Origin: DASZBX01 sp035943635
GTDB lineage: Bacteria > Actinomycetota > Actinomycetes > Streptomycetales > Catenulisporaceae
NCBI GenBank assembly: GCA_035943635.1
Contig: DASZBX010000130.1
Coordinates: 1 to 46,192 of the forward strand
DNA: 46,192 nt
Direction: 5' to 3'
This document shows, piece after piece, positions 7,681 to 15,276 of the stretch (position 1 is its first letter; every line of letters starts with the position of its first letter). The notes under the pieces are model-generated. The model was not told the DNA's origin, searched no databases, and saw only the letters and a program-made list of their open reading frames with translations. The position numbers were made by a program, and so were the translations under genes.

Positions 7681-9584
7681 TAACGGACTTCCTCCATCAA
7701 CAGGACCACACCTTCGCCGTACCCCTCCATCGGCGAGCAGGTCACCGAGCACACGATCCCGCGCCCGATCCGGTTGACCGCCTCCATGCGCACCGGCCCG
7801 GACCGCTTGCGCCCGGTCAGGCACAGGTGCACGGCCTCGTGCAGCTCGCCGATCGGCAGGCCGAAGTCGAGCGCGAAGAACGGCTGGTGGGCCACCTCCG
7901 CGGCCCGCAGCCCCCACAGTTCCTCCGCGCCGCGACTCCAGCTGCGCACCGTCAGCTGCGAGTCCAGCACCACCACGCCGGCCGCGATGCTGGCCAGCAC
8001 CCCGGCCAGGAAGCCGCGCGCCTCGTCGAGCTCGCCGGAGCGGATGCGCATCTCCTCGTTCATGGTCTCGAGTTCCTCGTTGCCGGACTCGAGTTCCTCG
8101 TTCGTGGTCTCCAGTTCCTCGTTGGTCGACTGCAGCTCTTCGTTCGTGGTCTCCAGTTCCTCGATGCTGGACTGGAGTTCCTCGTTCGTGGTCTCCAGTT
8201 CCTCGTTGGTCGACTGCAGCGCCTCGTACGCGGTCTCCAGGTCGACCCGGATCCGGTTCACCTCGGTCGCCAGCCGGGTCGCCACGGTCGTGTCGACGAA
8301 GGTCAGCGCCACCCCGACCGCGAGCCCGTCGGTGGCGTTCAGCGGCTGGACCAGGATGTCCAGGTGCTGGACCTCGCCGTCCGGGCGGCCGCGTTCGACC
8401 CCGGCCACCCGGATCCCGCGCCGCTCGGCCACGGCCTGTTCCATCAGCGAGCGCAGCTCGATCGGCCGGTAGGAGATCTCCAGGTCCCGGAACGGGCGGT
8501 TCAGGTCCGGCGCGGCCAGCCCGAACATGGTCTGCGCCTGGGCGTTGAACACCGCGACGCAGCCGTCCGTGCCGACCGCGACCACCGCGTTCGGCGCGGC
8601 CTCCAGGGTCAGGTCGCGCAGCAGCCGGCGCCGGCCGACCTCCCGGGCCTCGCGCCCGGAGTAGGCCTCCAGCCGGGGCGGCGGCGGGCAGGGCGGGGCC
8701 CCGGACTCGCCCGGCCGGCGCCGGAAGACCCGCTGGCGCATGCTGGCGACCTCGAACCGCTCGCTGTCGGACAGCAGCATCTCGGCCTTGCCCAGGAACA
8801 GGTGGCCGCCCTCGCGCAGGGCGAAGTGGAACCGGTCCACGATCTGCTTCTGCGCCTCGACGTTGAAGTACATCAGCGTATTGCGGCACACCAGCAGGTC
8901 CAGCCGGGAGATCGGCGCGTCCCGGGTGATGTCGTGCCGGCCGAAGATCACCCGGCGGCGCAGGTCCGGGCGCAGGGCGTACTGGCCGCCGGCGGCGTCG
9001 AAGTAGCGCTCGCGCAACTCGGCCGACAGCGGTTCGAGCGACCTGGCCGGGTAGCTGCCGGTCCGGGCGTCGCGCAGCGCGTCCTCGTCGATGTCGGTCG
9101 CGTAGATCTTGACCCGTTTGACGCACTCGGCGATCCCGAGCACCTCGGCGAACAGGATCGCCAGCGAGTACGGTTCCTCGCCGGTCGAGCAGCCCGCGCT
9201 CCACACCCGGATCTCCTGCTCCGGGCCGGTGGCCGCGAGCAGGTCGGGCAGCACCTCGCGTTGCAGGTAGGTCCAGGCCTCGGTGTCCCGGAAGACGCTG
9301 GTGACGTTGATCAGGATGGTGTTGAACAGGGCCCGGAACTCGTCGGCGTCGGTCTCCAGCCGGTCGCGGTAGCCGGCGAAGTCCGGCACGCCCGCGTCGG
9401 TCATCCGCTTGCGGATCCGCCGGGCGAGGGACGAGCGCTTGTAGCCGGTGAAGTCGAATCCGCGCGCGTCGCGCAGGAAGGCGAGCAGGTCTTCGAGGTC
9501 GCCGTCCGGCTGGTCCGCGTCCGGTGCGGCGGTGTCTGCGGCGCCGCTGTCGGTGTGTGCGTCGGTGTCGGTCTCGGCCGTCAT
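7680..9584 (-). CDS. CheR methyltransferase with PAS and coiled-coil sensor domains
   Basis: A 634-residue fusion. After an acidic N-terminus (1-30) comes a CheR-type SAM-dependent glutamate methyltransferase (about 30-300). Seen there are the N-terminal helical domain (LARRIRKRMTDAGV), RVWSAGCSTGEEPYSLAI for SAM binding, ATDIDEDAL and DLLVCRNTLMYF. A PAS domain (about 335-460) is followed by a heptad coiled coil built of NEELET/NEELQS units, then a second PAS domain (about 535-634). This architecture is known in CheB/CheR-coupled sensor systems outside flagellar chemotaxis. The ATG overlaps the cheB stop by four bases (ATGA), so translation is coupled. No methyl-accepting receptor, CheA or CheW is in the window, so the methylated partner is unknown. 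The operon continues into the GAF-ANTAR gene. Confidence 0.9.
   Translation of the reverse strand: MTAETDTDAHTDSGAADTAAPDADQPDGDLEDLLAFLRDARGFDFTGYKRSSLARRIRKRMTDAGVPDFAGYRDRLETDADEFRALFNTILINVTSVFRDTEAWTYLQREVLPDLLAATGPEQEIRVWSAGCSTGEEPYSLAILFAEVLGIAECVKRVKIYATDIDEDALRDARTGSYPARSLEPLSAELRERYFDAAGGQYALRPDLRRRVIFGRHDITRDAPISRLDLLVCRNTLMYFNVEAQKQIVDRFHFALREGGHLFLGKAEMLLSDSERFEVASMRQRVFRRRPGESGAPPCPPPPRLEAYSGREAREVGRRRLLRDLTLEAAPNAVVAVGTDGCVAVFNAQAQTMFGLAAPDLNRPFRDLEISYRPIELRSLMEQAVAERRGIRVAGVERGRPDGEVQHLDILVQPLNATDGLAVGVALTFVDTTVATRLATEVNRIRVDLETAYEALQSTNEELETTNEELQSSIEELETTNEELQSTNEELETTNEELESGNEELETMNEEMRIRSGELDEARGFLAGVLASIAAGVVVLDSQLTVRSWSRGAEELWGLRAAEVAHQPFFALDFGLPIGELHEAVHLCLTGRKRSGPVRMEAVNRIGRGIVCSVTCSPMEGYGEGVVLLMEEVR
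8050..8220 (-). repeat. 21-bp coding repeats for a seven-residue coiled coil
   Basis: Within cheR, about eight units of seven codons encode NEELET or NEELQS-like heptads. The DNA repeat period is 21 bp and some neighbouring units are almost identical, so unit number could vary between strains by recombination or slippage. Confidence 0.8.
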
Positions 9585-10216
9585 TGGCGTCCCGTCTCGA
9601 TCAGTCCGCGCAGGACCGCGCCGATTTCCTCCAGCGCGAGCACGTAGTCGACCGCGCCGGTGCTCACCGCGGCTTGCGGCATTCCTTTGAACTGTGCCGA
9701 CACGGGGTCCTGGGCGATCACGGTGCCGCCGCGCGCCTTCACGGCCTCGACGCCCATCGCGCCGTCGCGCCCCGAACCGGTCAGCACGCAGGCCAGGGCT
9801 TGCGGGCCGTACGTTCCGGCCAGCGATTCGAACAACAGGTCCGCGGACGGCCGGACGAAGTTGACCGGGTCGGCGTCGGACAGGCCGAGGGTTCCGCCCG
9901 GGCCGGCCAGCAGGTGGCGGTCGGGCGGGGCGATGTAGATCGTGCCGGGCTGTGCGGACTCGCCGGCTTCGGCCAGTTTGACCGGCAGGTCCGTCTGGCG
10001 GTTGAGCACGTCCGCGAGCACGGTCCGGTGCCGCGGGTCCAGATGCTGGACCACGAGTACGGGCACTGGGAATCCGGCCGGCAGCGCGCCGAGGACCCGG
10101 CCCAGGGCCGTGATGCCGCCGGCCGAGGAGGCCACCGCCACGATGTCGAACCGCGCGGCCGGTTCGCGGCCGGTGCTTTCCGTCCCGCTCGTGCTTTCGC
10201 CCTGAACCGGGTTCAT
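9581..10216 (-). CDS. Stand-alone CheB-type protein-glutamate methylesterase
   Basis: A 211-residue CheB catalytic domain that removes methyl groups from glutamate residues on a receptor. VAVASSAGGI (Ser31), VVQHLDPRH (His58) and LTGSGRDGAMG (Asp151) give the Ser-His-Asp triad, and TIYIAPPDRHLL is also typical. The receiver domain that regulates classical CheB is missing, so activity is not controlled by direct phosphorylation of this protein. It is the first gene of a three-gene operon with cheR (4-base overlap) and the GAF-ANTAR regulator. The start at 10216 lacks a strong ribosome-binding site but places the catalytic domain at the usual distance. Confidence 0.9.
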   Translation of the reverse strand: MNPVQGESTSGTESTGREPAARFDIVAVASSAGGITALGRVLGALPAGFPVPVLVVQHLDPRHRTVLADVLNRQTDLPVKLAEAGESAQPGTIYIAPPDRHLLAGPGGTLGLSDADPVNFVRPSADLLFESLAGTYGPQALACVLTGSGRDGAMGVEAVKARGGTVIAQDPVSAQFKGMPQAAVSTGAVDYVLALEEIGAVLRGLIETGRQ

Positions 10217-10811
10217 CCCCGGCCGCCCTGCTGCTCCAGCGCGGCTGCACCGGAGAATCGCCCGCAGCCACGGCCGTGGCCACTGCCGCGGCCTCGGTCC
10301 GGGGCCGGCCTTCGCTGGGCGCAGGATCGTCGGGAACCGGGCAGTGCGTACGAGTCGGCGGACACACCGGTGAGCCTACTCGTGCGCCGACGCCCCCGAC
10401 ACTGCGCCGCGCCCCGCCGTCCCGGTTCGCAGCCCGGCCGGTTCCGCCCGTGTGACGCGATCCGCGCCCGGCTGCTGGGTCTCCGGTGGCTCTCCGGCCG
10501 CTGCGCCGTCCCGCCATTCGGTCGCTCGCGGCGCCTGACTGGCCGTCAACCCGATCCCGAGCCCCGGCTCTCCCATCTGCGGGGCAGTAGCCTCGTTACC
10601 ATTGGATTAATACCTCCTGCCGCGGTGAGAAACAGTACATTGCATCTCTTTCGGCGCAGGTCACAGCCGGTCCGGGCCGTGCCCGCCGAGCCGCCGCCAG
10701 GCCGCCGGAACCCGGTTCCGGGCCCGCCACCAGCGTCGGGACGGGGGCCGCGGCGCGATTATCCCGGCCGTTCAGCTCCCGCAAGTCGGGCGCCGATGCC
10801 AAAATGGGCGG
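10217..10811. other. Gene-free region between cheB and the second pirin
   Basis: About 600 bases with no convincing long gene. At 10595-10660 the composition drops in GC. On the minus strand an AGGAGGT sequence (10610-10616) precedes an ATG at 10602 that opens an 18-codon frame closing at 10546, a possible leader peptide or small protein of the cheB operon. Another small frame (minus strand, 10376-10576, 66 codons) has no ribosome-binding site. The remainder holds no recognised element. Confidence 0.35.
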
Positions 10812-11654
10812 ATGACAGAAGTAGAGATCTTCCCGGCAGCCGGGCGGTTCGTGACGCACGGTCAGACCGCCGGGGTGGAAGAGCACGGCGGGGCCGGCCT
10901 GTCCGGCATCCAGACCCGCCACTCCTTCGCCTTCGGCGCACACTACGACCCCAAGAACACCGGCTTCGGCCTGCTGGTCGCGCACAACGACGAGCACCTG
11001 GAACCGGGCGCCGGATTCGACATGCACCCGCACCGCGACGCGGAGATCATCACGTGGGTGGTCGAGGGCACGATCCGGCACATCGACTCGCTCGGCCACG
11101 ACACCCTGCTGGCCCCCGGCACTGTGCAGTGGCAGGGCGCGGGCGGCGGCATCGTGCACTCCGAGCGCAACGCCTCGGCCGACCGGCCGGCCCGGTTCGT
11201 CCAGGTCTGGCTGACCCCGGACGAGTTCGGGCTGGCCCCCGGCTACGCCAGCGCGCAGGTCAAGCTCGAGACCAACATGCTGACCCTGCTGGCCGGCGGC
11301 GCGCTGGGCCAGGCCGAGGCGGAGGCGACCGTCACGGCCGAGGCGACCGTCACGGCCGGGTTCGAGGACGAGCAGGACCCGTCGGCCGGCGAGCCGGACC
11401 TGCCGCTGCGGATCCGGCAGCGGCACGCCGCGCTCTACGGCACGCGGCTCGAGGGCGGCGGCGCGGTGGAGCTGGAACCCGCGCCCTACACGCACGTGTT
11501 CGTCGTCTCCGGCGTGGTCCGGATCGAGGAGGATCCGCTGGAATCCGGCGACGCGGCCCGGATCGTCGGCGAGGGGGCGCTGCTGCAGTGCCTCGACGAC
11601 GCGGAGGTGCTGATCTGGCAGATGCAGAAGTCGACCAGGGACCTGCTGGCCTGA
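10812..11654 (+). CDS. Pirin-like bicupin protein (YhhW type)
   Basis: A 280-residue pirin-family protein. The first cupin carries FDMHPHRDAEIITWVVEGTIRHIDSLGH (His-x-His and later Glu/His ligands) and GGGIVHSERNAS; FVQVWLTPDEFGLAPGYASAQV is the pirin linker. The second cupin (about 200-270) is present with THVFVVSGVVRIEE. Pirins of this subclass can act as quercetin 2,3-dioxygenases, but that activity cannot be assigned from sequence alone. The linker before the second cupin contains a perfect 18-bp tandem duplication (EATVTA twice). There is no strong Shine-Dalgarno sequence before the ATG. The gene ends at a bidirectional terminator. Confidence 0.9.
   Translation: MTEVEIFPAAGRFVTHGQTAGVEEHGGAGLSGIQTRHSFAFGAHYDPKNTGFGLLVAHNDEHLEPGAGFDMHPHRDAEIITWVVEGTIRHIDSLGHDTLLAPGTVQWQGAGGGIVHSERNASADRPARFVQVWLTPDEFGLAPGYASAQVKLETNMLTLLAGGALGQAEAEATVTAEATVTAGFEDEQDPSAGEPDLPLRIRQRHAALYGTRLEGGGAVELEPAPYTHVFVVSGVVRIEEDPLESGDAARIVGEGALLQCLDDAEVLIWQMQKSTRDLLA
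11322..11357 (+). repeat. 18-bp in-frame tandem duplication in the pirin-like gene
   Basis: GAGGCGACCGTCACGGCC occurs twice head to tail (11322-11339 and 11340-11357) and encodes EATVTA twice in the linker between the two cupin domains. Confidence 0.95.
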
Positions 11655-11706
11655 CCGACCGCGCAGCCCGCGCCGGGGCGCCGCACGTTCCCCGACAACG
11701 GCAGAC

Positions 11707-11737
11707 CGCCCCCTCCCCGGGTGATGGGGAGGGGGCG
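11707..11737. terminator. Bidirectional terminator hairpin
   Basis: A 12-bp perfect stem (CGCCCCCTCCCC and its complement) with a 7-base loop lies between the convergent pirin-like and putative hydroxylase genes. Confidence 0.85.
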
Positions 11738-11777
11738 ATCCGGTGTCCGGGATTCACGCCGGGGCGCGACTACCTGT

Positions 11778-12503
11778 CTAGCGCTGCGACTCGATCCAGG
11801 CCTCGAGCTCGGGGCTGGACTCGACGCTGGCGATCAGCGCGTAGCGCATCTCGGAGGCGTCGTGGTGCCCGCCGTGCCAGAGCAGCTCGGAGTCGACGAC
11901 CGCCTGCTGGTACTTGGGCAGCTTGATCTGCACCTCGGCGCCCTTGGCGAACTCCTTCGGACGCACCAGCAGCGAGCTGGAGGTGTCGTCGGTCAGTTCG
12001 AGCCAGATCCGGACGATCCAGCCCTTGCTGTCCGGGTTCTCCGGGTTGTTGTTGTCCTGGTGCAGGCCCCAGCGGCACTCCTGGAGCGTGTTCGGCTTCA
12101 TCCGGAGCAACTGGACCCGGCCGACGTTGGCCCCGATCGAGTTGAGCCAGGCCACGATGGTCGGGCACTTCTCGGAGTTCGGGGTCCAGGAGCAGTCCAG
12201 GTCCTGCTTGCCCGCCTCGCGGGCGCCGAGCAGCTGGTTCTTGCCGTTCGGCGACTTGAGCGGGGCGAAGAAGGTGAACGGGTCGCTCGCGTACGTGACG
12301 TACTCCAGCGACTCCCACTCCTCCTTGGGGATCTCCGGCCCGGCGTATTTCTTCAGCTTTATGTGTCCGCCGGCCTGCACCAGCGACGGCATGCGGTAGT
12401 GACCGGTCGTCTCGGCCGGCGTGAACGCCGGCTTGCGCACCCCGGTCACCCGCAGGGCCTTCTTGACGCCCTCGTTCTTCAAAGCTGATGTGATTGCCGA
12501 CAT
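11778..12503 (-). CDS. Putative 2-oxoglutarate/Fe(II) hydroxylase (aspartyl/asparaginyl beta-hydroxylase-like)
   Basis: A 241-residue protein. The C-terminal half has the spacing of an aspartyl/asparaginyl beta-hydroxylase-like jelly roll: WGLHQD (His148, Asp150) as the HxD metal pair, VRIWLELTDD as the R-x-x-x-x-L strand, and VVDSELLWHGGHHDASEMRYALI supplying a distal histidine (210 or 213) and the 2OG-binding arginine (220). The N-terminal 90 residues are lysine-rich and unassigned. Codon and amino-acid use (about 20 lysines, many AAG) and the AT-richer upstream DNA differ from the neighbours, which suggests acquisition. It lies 208 bases downstream of pnkp on the same strand. A role in RNA repair is only a contextual idea. 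The family call is moderate; a non-catalytic fold is possible. Confidence 0.6.
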   Translation of the reverse strand: MSAITSALKNEGVKKALRVTGVRKPAFTPAETTGHYRMPSLVQAGGHIKLKKYAGPEIPKEEWESLEYVTYASDPFTFFAPLKSPNGKNQLLGAREAGKQDLDCSWTPNSEKCPTIVAWLNSIGANVGRVQLLRMKPNTLQECRWGLHQDNNNPENPDSKGWIVRIWLELTDDTSSSLLVRPKEFAKGAEVQIKLPKYQQAVVDSELLWHGGHHDASEMRYALIASVESSPELEAWIESQR

Positions 12504-12711
12504 AGCAGTGTCCCGGTACCCTCTTCATCATTCTCAGAATGTGACAATATGTTGAATTATAACTTCAACTTCCCCGATGCTATAGGGACAGTTCTGGTGT
12601 GTCCATATCGCGGCGGCAAACCCGGCCGTGCCAGAACTATTGGCCTATAACGGCACGAGAAAACCTCAACACCCACCAATTGCGCTTTTAGAGGGAACCG
12701 GCGCGAGGCGG
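12504..12711. promoter_or_regulatory. AT-rich spacer with two inverted repeats downstream of pnkp
   Basis: This 208-base gap is clearly less GC-rich than its surroundings. GTTGAA at 12551-12556 and TTCAAC at 12564-12569 form a 6-bp inverted repeat with a 7-base spacer that holds a minus-strand TATAAT. A larger inverted repeat has 8-bp perfect arms, AGTTCTGG (12590-12597) and CCAGAACT (12631-12638), flanked by TATAG/CTATA. The first could be part of a promoter or operator for the putative hydroxylase gene; the second could be a terminator after pnkp or an operator. Confidence 0.5.
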
Positions 12712-15276
12712 TCACAACCGCGGATCTACCGGCTCTGATTCCAGGGCCAGCACGGCGAACACCGCCTCGTGCACCCGGTAGAGCGGCTCCCCGGCCACGA
12801 ACCGCTCCAGCGCCTCCACGCCCAGGGCGTATTCGCGCAGCGCCAGGGACTGTTTGCGGCCGAGCGAGCGTTTGCGCAGCCGGGCCAGGTTGGCCGGTTC
12901 GCGGTAGTCGGCGCCGTAGATGATCCGCAGGTACTCCGGCCCGCGGCACTTGACCCCGGGCTGGACCAGCCGCCGGCCCTCGTGCACCAGCGCCTGGTAC
13001 GGCTTGACCACCATGCCCTCGCCGCCGGACCCGGTCAGTTCCAGCCACCAGGCCTCGGCCGCGGCGACCTGCGCCTGGTCGTCCAGGTCGACCACCCGCC
13101 GCCCGGTGCGGGCCAGGAACGCCTCGTCCTGCGCGCACAACCGGTCGAGCAGGTCCAGGTGCCAACCGTGGTCGCGGGTCGCGTAGACCGTGCCCTCGGC
13201 CGCGAGCAGCTGGAACGGGGCCAGCCGCACGCCGTCCAGGCCCTCGGTCGGCCAGCAGTACCGCCCGTACGCGGTGGTGAAGGCCTGTGCGTTGGCCAGG
13301 CGCCCGGTGTGCTTGGCCAGCAGGTCGGCCACGTCCAGGCCGCGGGCGTCGGCGGTGGCCAGGGTCGCCACTGCGGCGCCGAGCCCGGTCCGGGCGGCCG
13401 CGCCGACCGCGGCGTACTGGTCCCGCAGCAGGCCCATCGCCTTGGCCGACCAGGGCAGCAGTTCGGCGTCCAGGAGCAGCCAGTCCGTGGCCAGTTCGTC
13501 CCACAGTCCGGCCTGGTCCGCGGCCGCGCGCACCCGGGCCAGCAGCGCTTCGGTCAGGTCGCCGCCAGTGTCATGGCCGTGTCCCGGCGTGAAGAAGGGC
13601 CGTCCGGTGCGGGTGACGCACACGCCGGTCGTGCCGTCCGTGACGCCGAAGCGCTTGTGCGCCGCGTCGGCATCCCGGGCGACCAGCACCACGGCACGCG
13701 AACCCATGTGCTTCTCCTCGCACACGACCTTGGTCACGTGCTGTCCGGCGAAGTAGTCGAACGCCTCGGTGGGGTATTCGAGGTAGTCCTCGCGCGCGGA
13801 GGTCGCGCACGGAGCCATGGTCGGCGGCAGATACGGCAGCCAGCGCGGGTCCACGGCGAAGCGGCTCATCACTTCGAGCGCCGCGGCCGAGTTCTCCTCG
13901 CGCACCACCAGCCGTCCCATCAGCCGGGTCTCCACGCCGCGGTGCCCGAGCACGTCGCCGAGGTTGAGCACGCCCGGGTCCCGGCCGACCGTTGCGGCGG
14001 CCAGCGGCTTGGACGGGACGTACCACTGCTGCTCCGCGTCGACCTGCACGAGGTCGCGCTCGGGGTAGCGCATCGCGGTGAGCTTGCCGCCGAACACGCA
14101 GCCGGTATCCAGGCACATGGTGTTGTTGATCCAGCTCGGGTGCAGGACCGGGGTGTGCCCGTAGAGCACCGCCGCCTTGCCGCGGTAGTCATCGGCCCAC
14201 GGGTAGCGCACCGGCAGGCCGTACTCGTCGGCCTCGCCGGTGGTCTCGCCGTACATGGCGAAGGAACGCACCCGCCCGGAGGCCCGGCCCTGGTACTCCT
14301 CCTTCAGCCCGGCGTGCGCGACCACCAGGCGGCCGCCGTCGAGGATGTAGTGGCTGACCAGGTCGCGGCAGAAGTCCACGGTGTCCTTGCGGAACTGCTC
14401 GGACTCGCGCCCGAGCTGTTCCAGCGACTCGACGATGCCGTGCTTGAGCTGCACTTTGCGGCCGCCGAGCGCGCGGACCAGCTTGTTCTCGTGGTTGCCG
14501 GTGACGCACAGGGCGTGCCCGGCCGCGACCATGCCCATGACCAGCCGCAGCACGCCGGGCGTGTCCGGGCCGCGGTCGACCAGGTCGCCGACGAACACCG
14601 CGGTCCGGCCGTCCGGCGGGACCGCGTCGACCGGCCGGCCCGCGTCGTCGCGGACCAGGCCGTAGCCGAGCTCGGCCAGCAGGGCCTCCAGCTCGGACCG
14701 GCAGCCGTGCACGTCGCCGATCACGTCGAACGGCCCGGTCAGCTCGCGCTTGTCGTTGTACATCTTGGTGTAGGCGATCTGCGCGGCGGCGATCTCGTCG
14801 GCTCCGTCGAGCCGGTGGACCGTGCGGAAGCCCTCCTGTTCCAGGTGCCGCACGCTGGAGCGCAACTCGTTGCGCTGCCGGGTGATCACGTGCGGCCCGA
14901 GCCCGGCCCGGTCCGGCCGGGCGGCGTTGCGCTCGCGGCACACCTTCTCCGGCACGTCCAGCACGATCGCGACCGGCAGCACGTCGTGCGCGCGGGCCAG
15001 CTTGACCAGCGACTCGCGCGACTTCTTCTGCACGTTGGTCGCGTCGATCACCGTCAGCAGCCCGCGCCGCAGCCGGATCCCGGCCACGTGGTGCAGCAGG
15101 TCGAAGGCGTCCTTGGTCGCGCTCTGGTCGGTCTCGTCATCGCTGACCAGGCCGCGGTAGGCGTCGGAGGAGAGCACGGCGGTCGGCTTGAAGTGCGCCG
15201 CGCCGAAGGTGGACTTGCCCGAGCCGGAGGTGCCGATCAGCACGACGAGGGACAGTTCCGGGATTCTCAGTTCCAT
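12712..15276 (-). CDS. pnkp: Polynucleotide kinase-phosphatase-ligase of the bacterial RNA-repair system
   Basis: An 854-residue enzyme with the full bacterial Pnkp domain order. The 5'-OH kinase (1-170) has the P-loop GTSGSGKST with Lys21 and Ser22. The metallophosphatase (about 180-420) has GDVHGC (Asp188, His190), GDLVDRGPDT (Asp231) and GNHE (Asn261, His262). The ligase-type adenylyltransferase (about 480-854) has EKHMGSR with Lys522 as nucleotidyl acceptor, and later EGMVVKPY and GVKCRGPEYLRIIYG. Known Pnkp heals broken RNA ends and, with Hen1, seals and marks them by 2'-O-methylation. The hen1 stop directly abuts this ATG and AAGGAGAG within the hen1 end is the ribosome-binding site, so the two are coupled. 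All key residues are present, so the enzyme should be active. Confidence 0.97.
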   Translation of the reverse strand: MELRIPELSLVVLIGTSGSGKSTFGAAHFKPTAVLSSDAYRGLVSDDETDQSATKDAFDLLHHVAGIRLRRGLLTVIDATNVQKKSRESLVKLARAHDVLPVAIVLDVPEKVCRERNAARPDRAGLGPHVITRQRNELRSSVRHLEQEGFRTVHRLDGADEIAAAQIAYTKMYNDKRELTGPFDVIGDVHGCRSELEALLAELGYGLVRDDAGRPVDAVPPDGRTAVFVGDLVDRGPDTPGVLRLVMGMVAAGHALCVTGNHENKLVRALGGRKVQLKHGIVESLEQLGRESEQFRKDTVDFCRDLVSHYILDGGRLVVAHAGLKEEYQGRASGRVRSFAMYGETTGEADEYGLPVRYPWADDYRGKAAVLYGHTPVLHPSWINNTMCLDTGCVFGGKLTAMRYPERDLVQVDAEQQWYVPSKPLAAATVGRDPGVLNLGDVLGHRGVETRLMGRLVVREENSAAALEVMSRFAVDPRWLPYLPPTMAPCATSAREDYLEYPTEAFDYFAGQHVTKVVCEEKHMGSRAVVLVARDADAAHKRFGVTDGTTGVCVTRTGRPFFTPGHGHDTGGDLTEALLARVRAAADQAGLWDELATDWLLLDAELLPWSAKAMGLLRDQYAAVGAAARTGLGAAVATLATADARGLDVADLLAKHTGRLANAQAFTTAYGRYCWPTEGLDGVRLAPFQLLAAEGTVYATRDHGWHLDLLDRLCAQDEAFLARTGRRVVDLDDQAQVAAAEAWWLELTGSGGEGMVVKPYQALVHEGRRLVQPGVKCRGPEYLRIIYGADYREPANLARLRKRSLGRKQSLALREYALGVEALERFVAGEPLYRVHEAVFAVLALESEPVDPRL

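Noticed and set aside
7774..9647. Long plus-strand open frames opposite cheR
   Set aside because: They are antisense shadows of a gene with clear CheR and PAS domains; their translations are repetitive and have no domain.
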